From NCBI GenBank assembly GCA_004298015.1, contig SCSE01000033.1, forward strand, positions 1 through 64,000: 64,000 nucleotides of DNA, given 5' to 3'. The notes beneath the pieces were generated by a model. The model did not search any database. It was given only the letters and a program-made list of their open reading frames with translations, and was not told the DNA's origin. How positions within the stretch are numbered: position 1 is the stretch's first letter; each line of letters starts with the position of its first letter. Positions 8,756 to 17,353 of this stretch are shown here, piece after piece. Source of the DNA: Rhodanobacter sp. Its GTDB lineage: Bacteria > Pseudomonadota > Gammaproteobacteria > Xanthomonadales > Rhodanobacteraceae. The translations under genes and the position numbers were made by a program.

Positions 8756-9055
8756 GAACAGCAGCTCCAGCGCGTCGGCACCGCCCTGCCCGGTCACCGT
8801 GAAACGCAGCCCTTCGCGCGTGGGCAGGCGCTCAGCGTGCTCGCGAACGGACGCGCCGGGCAAGCCGATCTGCCATTTCTCGGCGGACCCGGAAAATGTC
8901 GCATCCATCCCCTTGACCAGTTGCACGCTGCACTCGATGGCAAATACGCCGGCAAAACGGGTACGGATCGCCGATGCGTTGCCCGCCAGCAAAGTCGCCA
9001 GCTCCGTCTCGTCCAGGCGCAGGCGCAGCGTCTGGCCTTCGATCTGCAGTTTCAT
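8711..9055 (-). CDS. Small unknown protein, last gene of the molybdenum cofactor operon
   Basis: A 114-residue soluble protein starting MKLQIEGQTLRLRLDE, without signal peptide or membrane segment. It has alternating strand-like stretches (GLRFTVTGQG, ALELLFDVDV) and an Arg-rich tail. I do not recognise a characterised family. Its ATG overlaps the stop of the moeA-like gene before it, so it is translationally coupled to the operon and may help in cofactor synthesis or molybdoenzyme maturation. Its last 14 codons lie inside the right island repeat, which makes this gene end the probable integration site of the ars island. Confidence 0.6.
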   Translation of the reverse strand: MKLQIEGQTLRLRLDETELATLLAGNASAIRTRFAGVFAIECSVQLVKGMDATFSGSAEKWQIGLPGASVREHAERLPTREGLRFTVTGQGGADALELLFDVDVRDSVRRRRSS

Positions 9056-10353
9056 GGTGACACCTCTTCATGCGTCGCGATTGGACGCGCTGACAAAAAA
9101 GCGGAGGACGCGTGTGTATGCAAACTGGCGATCCGGACCATGCTGCCGGCGGCACAATCACCGGCGTTTTCAGGCAGCACCACCCAGCCATCCGCATCGG
9201 CGAAAGGCTGGATGCGGAACGGCTGCTGCAGCTTCAGCACGCTCGCATGCACAGAGCCGGATTCATCCTGGCGGAAGCTCGCGCGCAGGAAATGGCGCAG
9301 GCCGGGCGTGGGGCGTTGGGGTGTATCGAGCACGGCATGCGACAGCGGCTCTCGCTCTTGCCCGCTCATCGCGCGAACCACCGGGGTGACGAAGAAGCGC
9401 AGTCCGGCAGCGACCGCCATCGGGGTACCCGGCAGCGCGAGCAACAACGGGCCTTGGGGCAGAGCCGCGGCCAGCAAGGGCTTGCCGGGACGCATCGCCA
9501 CCCGGTGGAACAGGATCTCGGCGCCGAGTCGGCGCAAGCTGTCAGGGACGAAATCATAGCGGCCCATCGATACCGCACCGGTGCTGATGACCAGTTCGGC
9601 CCCTGCATCGACGGCGCGTTGCAGCGCCGCAGCATAGGTCACCGCGGTATCGTCCACGGTCTCGCAGGACAAGACCAGAACGCCGATGGCATCGAGTGCG
9701 GCCACCAGATAGGGGCCGTTGGAGCCATGGATGCGGCCTGACTGCAGCGCCATCGACGCGTCGGCCTGCAACTCCTTGCCGGTGCAGATGATCGCCGCGC
9801 GCGGACGCCGCACCACTTCCACGCTGGCTATTCCCAATGCCGCCAGCAACATCACCTGGGCCGGTCCGATACGGATGCCGGCACGGAGCACGACGGCGCC
9901 TTGTTCGACATCGGTGCCGGCATAACGTACGTTCTGTCCCGCTACGAGGGGATCGCTCAGACGAATGCGCGCCGGGCTGCCGTCGGCAAGCGTCTCCAGC
10001 AGTTCGGTGCGTTCCACCGCCACCACGGCGTCCAGGCCATCGGGCAGTTGCGCACCGGTCATGATCTCCCATGCCGCTCCCGTCGATTCGACGGCGACAT
10101 CGCCCGCCGCCTGCGAGCCTTGCACCCGATGTTCCGAGCCCGCGGCCAGGGCGTTGCGCGCGCACAGCGCATAGCCATCCATCGCGGCATGGTCAAACGA
10201 CGGCAGCGCCATCGGGCTGCGGATATCCAGCGCCAGAATCCGCCCGGCGGCCTGCGCCAACGGACAAGGTTCGGAGGCACATCGAACGCTGTGCGCGAGC
10301 AGCTGGTCGCGCGCCGTGGTGTAGTCGGTCAGTGCGGGTAAAGCTGTGGTCAT
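9052..10353 (-). CDS. moeA: Divergent MoeA-like molybdopterin molybdenumtransferase
   Basis: A 433-residue MoeA-family protein (gephyrin E-domain type), which would insert molybdate into adenylated molybdopterin. The family layout is clear: FDHAAMDGYAL near residue 55, EIMTGAQLP, a central MoCF domain and ALPGTPM. Several usually invariant positions differ: TGDEL is TGKEL, SGGVS is STGAVS and LPGNP is LPGTP. The gene at 14457-15659 has the standard forms. It may therefore be a specialised or weakened paralogue. I place the start at the ATG at 10353; the frame runs on to 10605 but would overlap the upstream fusion gene, which ends at 10361. Confidence 0.85.
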   Translation of the reverse strand: MTTALPALTDYTTARDQLLAHSVRCASEPCPLAQAAGRILALDIRSPMALPSFDHAAMDGYALCARNALAAGSEHRVQGSQAAGDVAVESTGAAWEIMTGAQLPDGLDAVVAVERTELLETLADGSPARIRLSDPLVAGQNVRYAGTDVEQGAVVLRAGIRIGPAQVMLLAALGIASVEVVRRPRAAIICTGKELQADASMALQSGRIHGSNGPYLVAALDAIGVLVLSCETVDDTAVTYAAALQRAVDAGAELVISTGAVSMGRYDFVPDSLRRLGAEILFHRVAMRPGKPLLAAALPQGPLLLALPGTPMAVAAGLRFFVTPVVRAMSGQEREPLSHAVLDTPQRPTPGLRHFLRASFRQDESGSVHASVLKLQQPFRIQPFADADGWVVLPENAGDCAAGSMVRIASLHTHASSAFLSARPIATHEEVSP

Positions 10354-10360
10354 CACGACG

Positions 10361-11956
10361 TCAACCCGCTGCGCGACCGGGGCGCCGCCGCAGCGCGGCA
10401 AGTCCGCCCGCCAGCGAATACACATTGCGTGCACCCTGCCCCCGCACCAAGCGGGCAGCATGGCCACTGCGCTTGCCGCTGGCACACAGCAGCAACACGC
10501 GCCCGCCGGCAAATACACTGGTATCTTCAGTGATTTTCCCGGACGACACGGCCTGCGACGGCAGATCGATCGGTCGCTGCGCAATCTCGGCCGGCTCGCG
10601 CACATCGATCAACCGAAACCCGGCGGCGATGGCCTCGTCGAGGTGTTCGAAATGGACGTCCACATCGGTGTCGTCCTGCGCCTGTTCCAGCGCACGGCGT
10701 GCCACTTCGCGGCAACCACCGTGCTGCCGGCATCCCTGTGACGGGTCGACCGGCAGGCGCTGGATCGCGTGATCGAGCAGGTTGACCAGCAACAAATCCG
10801 TGGTGGCTGCCCCTGGCAAACCGAGCAGCAGCTTCAGCGCCTCGTTCGCCTGCATCGTACCGAGCACACCGGGTACCGGACCGAGCACGCCGGACTCGAC
10901 GCAGCTGCCCGCAACCCCGGGAGCCGGCTGATCGGGCCACAGGCAGCGCAGGCACGGATCACCCGGCTTGCCACTGACCACCTGCAACTGGCCTTCGTAC
11001 TGGTACACGCTGGCGAGGATCAGCGGCGTGCCGGTGAGCACCGCCGCATCGCTGCTGAGGTAACGGCTACCCAGGTCGTCGGTGCACTCCACCACCAGGT
11101 CGTATTGGGCGAACACCTCCGCCGCATTGCCCGGGTGCAGCGGCTGGGTGCGGGTCTCGACCGTCACGGTCGGGTTGAGCGCGGTGACGCGGCGTGCCGC
11201 CAGATCCACCTTGCGTTCGCCGATATCACGGGCGTCGTACATGGTTTGCCGATGCAGGTTGCTGGCATCGAGACGATCGGCATCGACAATACCCAGCGTG
11301 CCGACCCCGGCGCCAGCCAGATAGGTCAGCACCGGGCAACCGAGCCCACCGGCACCGATCACCAGGACGCGCGCTGCCGCGAGCTTTGCCTGACCGGCGT
11401 CACCGACCTCGCGCAAGCGCGTCTGGCGGGAGTAGTCGGGGCGGAAAGGCGGTGCGGCGACCGCACCGGCATCCTCTGCCGGCCGGGGATGCGCGTGATG
11501 ATGCACGTGCGGCGCCTCGTGCTCATGCGCACGCTCGGTGTGCGAACAGGCCACCCAGGCGGTGTCGCCGGTGAGGTAGTGTTCTTTCTTCCAGATCGGC
11601 AGGCGATGCTTGATTTCGTCGATGATGTAGCGACAGGCACGGAACGCCTCGTCGCGATGTGCCGACGACACGCCGATCCACACCGCCAGATCACCGAGTT
11701 TCAGGTTGCCGGTGCGATGCACGCATTGCGCGGCCAGCACACCGTAGCGCGCCATCGCCTCGTCGACGATCTTCCCGCCCTCGATCACCGCCAGTGCATC
11801 GTAGGCCTCGTATTCCAGACCGCTGACCTCGCGGCCCTCGTTGTTGTTGCGCACCCAACCCTCGAAGCTGCAGAAGCCGCCGCTGCCCGGGTGCTGCAGG
11901 CTATCGCGCAACTGCGCGAGATCGACTGCTGTGGCGGCAATCCGGAAGCCGCTCAT
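10361..11956 (-). CDS. MoaE-MoeB-rhodanese fusion protein
   Basis: A 531-residue protein with three domains. Residues 1-135 are MoaE, the large subunit of molybdopterin synthase (FEGWVRNNN, and catalytic-type lysines in IWKKEHY at 123-124). Residues 139-156 form a linker with eight His. From about 170 to 410 comes a MoeB/ThiF E1-like adenylyltransferase with the nucleotide loop VLVIGAGGLGCPV and NLHRQ. It has CLRC, but the second zinc CxxC is replaced by a C-x5-C. The C-terminal ~100 residues are a rhodanese with an active-site Cys in LLCASGKRSG. The fusion would activate the MoaD C-terminus, supply sulfur and complete the synthase in one chain. It overlaps moaD by ATGA. Confidence 0.9.
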   Translation of the reverse strand: MSGFRIAATAVDLAQLRDSLQHPGSGGFCSFEGWVRNNNEGREVSGLEYEAYDALAVIEGGKIVDEAMARYGVLAAQCVHRTGNLKLGDLAVWIGVSSAHRDEAFRACRYIIDEIKHRLPIWKKEHYLTGDTAWVACSHTERAHEHEAPHVHHHAHPRPAEDAGAVAAPPFRPDYSRQTRLREVGDAGQAKLAAARVLVIGAGGLGCPVLTYLAGAGVGTLGIVDADRLDASNLHRQTMYDARDIGERKVDLAARRVTALNPTVTVETRTQPLHPGNAAEVFAQYDLVVECTDDLGSRYLSSDAAVLTGTPLILASVYQYEGQLQVVSGKPGDPCLRCLWPDQPAPGVAGSCVESGVLGPVPGVLGTMQANEALKLLLGLPGAATTDLLLVNLLDHAIQRLPVDPSQGCRQHGGCREVARRALEQAQDDTDVDVHFEHLDEAIAAGFRLIDVREPAEIAQRPIDLPSQAVSSGKITEDTSVFAGGRVLLLCASGKRSGHAARLVRGQGARNVYSLAGGLAALRRRPGRAAG

Positions 11957-12195
11957 CCGCCGGCCACCGGGGGAATGAAAACCACGGTGTCACCCTCGTC
12001 CAGCGCGCGACTCCAGTCACTGAACTGGGTGTTCACTGCCACCTTCAGCGCGTCGGCCGGCAGCGAAAAGCCGTGCCGTGTGCGCAACTCGTCGTACAGT
12101 TCGCGCAAGGAACCGGCCTGGGTGGTCAGCTTCTCGCCACTGCTGCCGGCCTGTTCGCGCATCTGGGCGTAATACTGCAGGTTGACGGTGGTCAT
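11953..12195 (-). CDS. moaD: MoaD, sulfur-carrier subunit of molybdopterin synthase
   Basis: An 80-residue ubiquitin-like protein starting MTTVNLQYYAQMRE and ending in VVFIPPVAGG. The C-terminal Gly-Gly is the site that is adenylated and converted to thiocarboxylate by a MoeB protein, and that then donates sulfur to cyclic pyranopterin monophosphate with MoaE. Its partners are encoded directly downstream in one fusion protein, which it overlaps by four bases. It also overlaps mobA upstream. Length and terminus fit the family fully. Confidence 0.93.
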   Translation of the reverse strand: MTTVNLQYYAQMREQAGSSGEKLTTQAGSLRELYDELRTRHGFSLPADALKVAVNTQFSDWSRALDEGDTVVFIPPVAGG

Positions 12196-12785
12196 GACTG
12201 CGGCTCGATCTGGCGTTGCATCTGGGCGAATTCCTCGGGGGTGTTGATGTTGTCCAGGGCGTCACCCGGGGCGGGCAACAAGCGTGTACGCAACTGGATC
12301 AGCGCCTTGCGCGGACAATAGTTGCCGGCCTCGACGCGCTGCTTGAGCAAGCCGTGGCTGGACGGCTCCCACAGCGCGCACAGCGGCTCGGGCAAGCCGT
12401 CGAAGCGGCTGCTGAACGCCGTCGCGTCGCCGTCGGGATCACGCGCGGCAAGCAGCTGCTGCAAGGTATCTGCATCCAGCCGCGGCAGGTCCAGCGCAAG
12501 TACCAGCCAGGCGGCCTCGGGATGACTCTCCTGAGCGGAAAGAATACCGGCAGCAGGGCCGATGGCGTCGTAGCGATCGACGATCTGCGGCAAACCGCCG
12601 CGCAGGGCATCGTCGCGCTGATCCCGGCGTACCGAGACGAAGGCACGTTCCGTCACCGCGCTGAGCAGGCGCCAGGCACGCAACAACTGGGGCTCGCCGG
12701 CATAGTTCAGTTGCGCCTTGTCACGTCGCATGCGCCGGCTGGCACCGCCGGAAAGCAGCAGACCGTAGAGCGGCGGCGCGCTCAC
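12192..12785 (-). CDS. mobA: MobA-like molybdenum cofactor nucleotidyltransferase
   Basis: A 197-residue nucleotidyltransferase with the N-terminal LLLSGGASRRMRRDKAQL motif (G-G-x-S-x-R-M-x-x-D-K) and an LALDLPRL metal-binding loop. MobA links GMP to Mo-molybdopterin to form the guanine dinucleotide cofactor of DMSO-reductase-type enzymes. Members with the same fold make the cytosine form (MocA); the sequence seen here cannot fully separate the two, though operon placement with moaA, C, D and E favours a general role. In MobA the motif usually reads RMGGxDKG; here RMRRDKA is slightly unusual. It overlaps both neighbours by four bases. Confidence 0.82.
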   Translation of the reverse strand: MSAPPLYGLLLSGGASRRMRRDKAQLNYAGEPQLLRAWRLLSAVTERAFVSVRRDQRDDALRGGLPQIVDRYDAIGPAAGILSAQESHPEAAWLVLALDLPRLDADTLQQLLAARDPDGDATAFSSRFDGLPEPLCALWEPSSHGLLKQRVEAGNYCPRKALIQLRTRLLPAPGDALDNINTPEEFAQMQRQIEPQS

Positions 12786-13372
12786 GATGCCGGCCGCGCT
12801 GGAATGGCGTCGACTGCGGCGGCATCGACCGGAACCATCTCGACGCGCGGTGCTTGCACCGGATCCTTCGAAGGCGCGCCGGTGGCCTTCAGATGGTCGA
12901 CCTCATGCTTGCCGCCGGATTTCCTGAGCAGGCGGATCTCGCCGATCACGATGTCGTGCGACAGGGCCTTGCACATGTCGTAGATGGTCAGCGCGGCGAT
13001 GCTGGCACCGGTCAGCGCTTCCATTTCCACGCCGGTGCTGCCACGGCACGCCACCGTGCAGTCGACCAGTGCCTGCTCGCCCTCCATGCGGATCACGATG
13101 TCGCAGCGGTCCAGGCTCAACGGATGGCAAAGGGGAATCAGCTGCGAGGTGGCCTTGGCGCCCATTACCCCGGCGATATTGGCCACCGTCAACACCGCCC
13201 CCTTGGGGGTGACATGGCCGGCGGCGTGCAACTGTGCGGCCACATCGGCGGGGAAATGTACCGTGGCCTGCGCCTGTGCGGTCCGCCGCGTGACGGGCTT
13301 GGCACCGACATCGACCATCTGCGGCCGGTTGGCCGCGTCGACGTGGGAAAGTTCTCTGGGCATGTCGTTCAT
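12782..13372 (-). CDS. moaC: MoaC, cyclic pyranopterin monophosphate synthase
   Basis: A 196-residue protein with the MoaC core: KGAVLTVANIAGVMGAK, LIPLCHPL, GVEMEALTGASIAALTIYDM and the catalytic-type lysine in a C-terminal LLRKSGGK. With MoaA it turns GTP into cyclic pyranopterin monophosphate, the first step of molybdopterin synthesis. The enzyme is usually about 160 residues; this one has an extra proline/alanine-rich tail of about 30 residues after the KSGGK motif. It starts 39 bases after moaA and overlaps mobA by four bases. Confidence 0.94.
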   Translation of the reverse strand: MNDMPRELSHVDAANRPQMVDVGAKPVTRRTAQAQATVHFPADVAAQLHAAGHVTPKGAVLTVANIAGVMGAKATSQLIPLCHPLSLDRCDIVIRMEGEQALVDCTVACRGSTGVEMEALTGASIAALTIYDMCKALSHDIVIGEIRLLRKSGGKHEVDHLKATGAPSKDPVQAPRVEMVPVDAAAVDAIPARPAS

Positions 13373-13411
13373 GGTGTTGTCTCGGCACAGTGCTGGGATG
13401 CAGCGGCCGGC

Positions 13412-14467
13412 TCAGCCTCCGATGTAATGCATTTCGATCTTGCGACGCTCGCCGGTACGGCGTTGCGCACGCTCCTCACTGTAACGGTCGGCACGGCGCA
13501 ACCACACCTGACGCAACCTGTCGCGCAGTGCCTCGTCGGTGGAGCCGTCACGCAAGGGCGTGCGAAAGTCCGTGCCCTGGGTAGCGAACAGACAGGTATA
13601 CAGCGCTCCCTCGGACGACAGTCGGGCGCGCGAGCAGGCACCGCAGAAAGGTTCGCTGATCGAGGAGATCACCCCGATCTCGCCGGCACCGTCGCGGAAG
13701 CGGAACCGGGTGGCCACCTCGCCCGGGTATTTCGCCGGCAGCGCCTGCAGCGGCCAGCGTGCGTCAATGGCGGCGATCAGCTCGGCCGATGGCACCACGG
13801 CATCGGCGTTCCAGTCATTGCGATTGCCCACGTCCATGTACTCGATCAGGCGAGGGACGATGCCACTGCCGCGGAAGCGTTCGATCAGATCGATCACGCT
13901 GTGCTCGTTGACGCCACGCTGTACCACGGTGTTGAGCTTGATGCCCTGCGGAAAGCCTGCCGTCTGGGCCGCTTCGATGCCGGCCAGGACATCATCCAGG
14001 GCGCCGCGACCACCGCTCATGCGATGGAACAACGCCGGGTCCAGCGTGTCCAGGCTGACCGTGACCCGGTCGAGCCCGGCGTCCCGCAGCGCTGCCGCCT
14101 GGCGCGCCAGCAGCACGCCATTGGTGGTCATCGCCAGGTCGGCGATGCCATCGATTCGGCGCAGCCTCGCCACCAGCTCGGACAGTTTCGGTCGCAGCAG
14201 TGGCTCGCCACCGGTAAGGCGCAACTTGCTCACGCCAAGATCCGCGGCGATCCGGCACAGGCGTTCAATTTCGTCGAAACTCAGCCGCTGGTCGTTGCGC
14301 AGAAAGGTGAAGTGCTCGCCATAGGTCGACTCCGGCATGCAGTACGGACAACGGAAGTTGCAGCGATCCATCACGGAAATACGCAGATCGTGCAGGGGCC
14401 GGCCATGCCGATCCCGCGGCAACAGCGGTGCGGCGGAAGCCGAAGGTGTGGAGCCTTCACCACGCAT
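13412..14467 (-). CDS. moaA: MoaA, GTP 3',8-cyclase (radical SAM)
   Basis: A 351-residue radical SAM enzyme with the N-terminal cluster motif CNFRCPYC, the SAM-contacting TGGEPLLR and a C-terminal second iron-sulfur site (CGACSRARL with a third Cys about 17 residues on). It ends in MHYIGG; the terminal Gly-Gly is needed for catalysis in characterised MoaA. It converts GTP to 3',8-cyclo-GTP for MoaC. The ATG at 14467 starts 11 bases inside the preceding moeA gene. The frame is open to 14557, but the extra residues look unlike the family. Confidence 0.94.
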   Translation of the reverse strand: MRGEGSTPSASAAPLLPRDRHGRPLHDLRISVMDRCNFRCPYCMPESTYGEHFTFLRNDQRLSFDEIERLCRIAADLGVSKLRLTGGEPLLRPKLSELVARLRRIDGIADLAMTTNGVLLARQAAALRDAGLDRVTVSLDTLDPALFHRMSGGRGALDDVLAGIEAAQTAGFPQGIKLNTVVQRGVNEHSVIDLIERFRGSGIVPRLIEYMDVGNRNDWNADAVVPSAELIAAIDARWPLQALPAKYPGEVATRFRFRDGAGEIGVISSISEPFCGACSRARLSSEGALYTCLFATQGTDFRTPLRDGSTDEALRDRLRQVWLRRADRYSEERAQRRTGERRKIEMHYIGG

Positions 14468-15659
14468 GGAAAGACGCCATACTGCCGGCTGCCGCATCGC
14501 AGCTCGCCGGTGCCAGCTGCACAAAACCGGCGGTGCGCGGCAAGGAAGAGAAATCACCCGAGGTGCGTGTTGGCAGCGGTTGCGCCATCATGCGGCCCGT
14601 CGCATCGTGATGCACCTGCACCGGCACGAAGCAGGTCAGTTTCGGATGCGTAGGCGCTTCGCTTTGCAAACACACGGTGACGGCTTCGGCGGTTTGCATA
14701 CCGATCGCCTGCTGCAACGCCGGCAGCAGGTAGCGAAAAGCACAAACCAGCGCAGACACCGGATTGCCCGGCAGGCCGAACACCACCTGCCCCTGCGGGC
14801 CGAGGCCGAACCACATCGGCTTGCCGGGACGCTGGGCGATCCGGTGCAGCACTTGGCGTACGCCCAGCGCACGCAATGCCTCGGGCACGTAATCGCGCTG
14901 GCCGACCGAGACGCCGCCGGACAATACCAATACCTGCCGGCTGGCCAACAATCCGTCCAGGGTACGCGTGGTTGCGGCAAGATCGTCGGCGACACGGGTC
15001 AGCAGCAGATCGTCGAAACCGCGACTGGCCAGTGCGGCGGCCAGCGCACGGTCGTTGGAACGACGGATCTGGCCCTCGGCCATCGACTGGTCCACGTCGG
15101 CGAGCTCGTCGCCGGTCGCGATGATCGCCACCGACGGAATCGATGCCACCTCGACCTCGGCGACGCCGTTGGCGGCAAGCACGGCCAGCTCTGGCGCACG
15201 CAGCCGTACACCGGGTTCCAGCAACAAATCCCGCTCACGGCAGTCGGAACCACGCCGGTGCACGAACTGGCCCGGACTGGACTGGCAATCCTCTGCCAGC
15301 ACATAGATGTCGCCCTCACGACGCGTCTGTTCCACCGGGATCACCCGGTCGCAGCCGCGTGGCAGCATGGCACCGGTGGTGACTTCAAGGCAGCCGGACG
15401 GCAGGTCCAGCGATTGTTCCGCCATACCCGCCATTTGCCGCCCGACCAGCGCAACACGGCGCGCTGCCGCGCCAGCCTCGGCCAGCGCGATGCCATCCAT
15501 CATCACCCGATCGAACGGTGGCTGGTCGCGCTCGGCACGGACCGTCTGGCGCAGCACCCGACCCATGGCCTTGTCGATGGCGACGCGTTCACTGCCGAAC
15601 GACAGCATCTGCCGCCGAATCAGCTGGTCGGCGTCTGCCACACTGAGAAGCTCACTCAT
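14457..15659 (-). CDS. moeA: MoeA, molybdopterin molybdenumtransferase (canonical copy)
   Basis: A 400-residue MoeA with all standard motifs: PPFDRVMMDGIAL, VTTGAMLP, AIIATGDEL, VLVLSGGVSVG..DYV and VFGLPGNPVSALV. It inserts molybdate into adenylated molybdopterin. It is the first gene of the operon; the divergent 238 bp before the sirtuin gene probably hold its promoter. It keeps all the residues that the second moeA-like gene (9052-10353) has lost, so it is the better candidate for the housekeeping enzyme. No moaB/mog gene is seen, so adenylation of molybdopterin must be done elsewhere in the genome. Confidence 0.9.
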   Translation of the reverse strand: MSELLSVADADQLIRRQMLSFGSERVAIDKAMGRVLRQTVRAERDQPPFDRVMMDGIALAEAGAAARRVALVGRQMAGMAEQSLDLPSGCLEVTTGAMLPRGCDRVIPVEQTRREGDIYVLAEDCQSSPGQFVHRRGSDCRERDLLLEPGVRLRAPELAVLAANGVAEVEVASIPSVAIIATGDELADVDQSMAEGQIRRSNDRALAAALASRGFDDLLLTRVADDLAATTRTLDGLLASRQVLVLSGGVSVGQRDYVPEALRALGVRQVLHRIAQRPGKPMWFGLGPQGQVVFGLPGNPVSALVCAFRYLLPALQQAIGMQTAEAVTVCLQSEAPTHPKLTCFVPVQVHHDATGRMMAQPLPTRTSGDFSSLPRTAGFVQLAPASCDAAAGSMASFHAW

Positions 15660-15897
15660 GTAAGGAAAAACCTGCAATCTGCAACGGCGAAAAACTCCCC
15701 GTCAAGGATGAAATCATGGGGCTGACCGACGGTTTTGACAACCGCGGCGTTGGTCGAATTCAGTGATCGGGACCCAATGACGACAGACTGCCAAGCTGAT
15801 CGTGATCCCCTGGTGAGTTGTAAAATACGTGCCGGCCCAGTCACAACCACGTGCTCCGCCTGATACCGAAGCATCCAGTCACATCACGGGAACCGGC

Positions 15898-16749
15898 ATG
15901 ACCACCGAGCAAGTCCCACCGCCCGATCCACGCCTGCGACATTTCATCACCGAGCATCCGGCCTTGTTCGTGTTGACCGGTGCAGGTGTCAGCACCGATT
16001 CGGGCATTCCCGACTACCGCGATCGGGACGGCCAATGGAAGCGTACGCCGCCGGTAACCTGGCAGGCGTTCATGGGCGAGGAAGCTACGCGCCAACGCTA
16101 CTGGGCGCGCAGCATGGTCGGCTGGCGGCGCTTTGGTCACGCCCTGCCGAATCGGACGCATCACGCCCTGGTGCAGCTCGAGCGGCGCGGCCAGATTACC
16201 CTGCTGGTAACCCAGAACGTTGACCGTCTGCATCAACGTGCCGGCAGCCGCCGAGTGGTCGACCTGCATGGTCGCCTGGATCAGGTTCGCTGCATGGCCT
16301 GCGAACAGCGTGAGCCGCGCGAGGCATTCCAGCAGATTCTGTGCCAGCGCAATCCCGACTGGGCAGCGCTGGATGCCGCCGACGCGCCTGACGGCGACGC
16401 CGATCTGGAACACCAGGACTTTGCGCGTTTCGAGGTGCCTGCCTGCCTCCATTGCGGCGGCATCATGAAGCCCGACGTGGTGTTTTTCGGCGAAAACGTG
16501 CCGCGCGAGCGGGTCGATGCCGCCACCCTCGCCTGGCAGCAATCCGATGCCGTGCTGGTGCTCGGCTCCTCCTTGATGGTGTATTCGGGTTTCCGTTTCA
16601 TCAACGCGGCGGCCAAGGCGGGCAAGCCGGTGGCAGCGGTCAACCTGGGGCAAACCCGCGCCGACGCCCTGCTGACCCTCAAAGTCGACGCACCCTGCGA
16701 TCGGGCGCTGGCGTTTCTCGCGTCCGATCTGCCCGTTGCAACGACCTGA
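15898..16749 (+). CDS. NAD-dependent deacylase, sirtuin family
   Basis: A 283-residue class II-type sirtuin (SIRT4-like): FVLTGAGVSTDSGIPDYRDR near residue 22, TQNVDRLHQRAG, the catalytic His in VDLHGRLDQV, zinc Cys pairs CMAC and CLHC, KPDVVFFGENVP and VLGSSLMVYSGF. It removes acyl groups from protein lysines using NAD. The target proteins are unknown. I chose the ATG at 15898; the frame opens at 15829 but the added residues are not family-like. A TAAAAT box near 15820 could be its -10 element. It is divergent from the molybdenum cofactor operon. Confidence 0.9.
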   Translation: MTTEQVPPPDPRLRHFITEHPALFVLTGAGVSTDSGIPDYRDRDGQWKRTPPVTWQAFMGEEATRQRYWARSMVGWRRFGHALPNRTHHALVQLERRGQITLLVTQNVDRLHQRAGSRRVVDLHGRLDQVRCMACEQREPREAFQQILCQRNPDWAALDAADAPDGDADLEHQDFARFEVPACLHCGGIMKPDVVFFGENVPRERVDAATLAWQQSDAVLVLGSSLMVYSGFRFINAAAKAGKPVAAVNLGQTRADALLTLKVDAPCDRALAFLASDLPVATT

Positions 16750-16829
16750 GCAACGCCGGACAGCCTCACGAACCCGAGAATTCTCAGCGCAGGTGAGCCG
16801 CTGAACCCGCGGCTCCCCTCGCCCCGTGC

Positions 16830-17324
16830 TTACTTCTTGGTGATGACCGCCGAATGCATCGGTGCCAGTTTCGCCAGCAGCTTGTTCTGCGCGCGGAACG
16901 GGATGTCGTGCTTGCTCATGGCTTTCTGCAAGTCCTCGACCAGGGCATTGAACCCCGCCCGATTGATGCCGAGGTTGCGATGGGCCGTGGCCATGCTCTT
17001 GCCGGTGTAGGTGCAAGGGCCATCGAGGATCACGCAGAACTGATCGACCAGCTCGGCCTTGATGTGCTCGCGGTCGGCATTTTCAAAGTACGGACGGGTG
17101 CGCGGATCGGCGACCAGGTTGTCCATGAAATCGTTCATCAGCGAGACCAGGCCCTGCTTGCCACCGAACTCGGCGAACACCGGCTTCAGCGCCGGATCAC
17201 GTGGTGCGCTAGCGGCCATCGCCGCGGATTGCTGCAGCATCGGCGCCGCTTCCTGAGCCAGTGCTGATTGCGCGAACAGAACAGCCGTGACGATCACGGC
17301 CGCATGGAGGGAATACTTGAACAT
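16830..17324 (-). CDS. Exported group I truncated haemoglobin
   Basis: A 164-residue protein with a clear signal peptide (23 residues, ending AQSALA). A globin of the truncated type follows: FGGKQGLVSLMNDFMDNL, DPRTRPYF, FCVILDGPCTYTGKSM and a candidate proximal His in MATAHRNLGI. Truncated haemoglobins bind oxygen or NO; most are cytoplasmic, so an exported form is notable and suggests NO or oxygen handling in the periplasm. It lies 30 bp after the DUF3034 gene on the same strand, so the two are probably co-transcribed. Confidence 0.85.
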   Translation of the reverse strand: MFKYSLHAAVIVTAVLFAQSALAQEAAPMLQQSAAMAASAPRDPALKPVFAEFGGKQGLVSLMNDFMDNLVADPRTRPYFENADREHIKAELVDQFCVILDGPCTYTGKSMATAHRNLGINRAGFNALVEDLQKAMSKHDIPFRAQNKLLAKLAPMHSAVITKK

Positions 17325-17353
17325 GGGTTTGCTCCGGATAGGCTGGATAATGA

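Noticed and set aside
12854-14653. A 599-codon open frame on the plus strand
   Set aside because: It runs antisense through moaC and moaA, which have clear motifs, and its product is Arg/Gln/His-rich without domains. High GC keeps such frames open.
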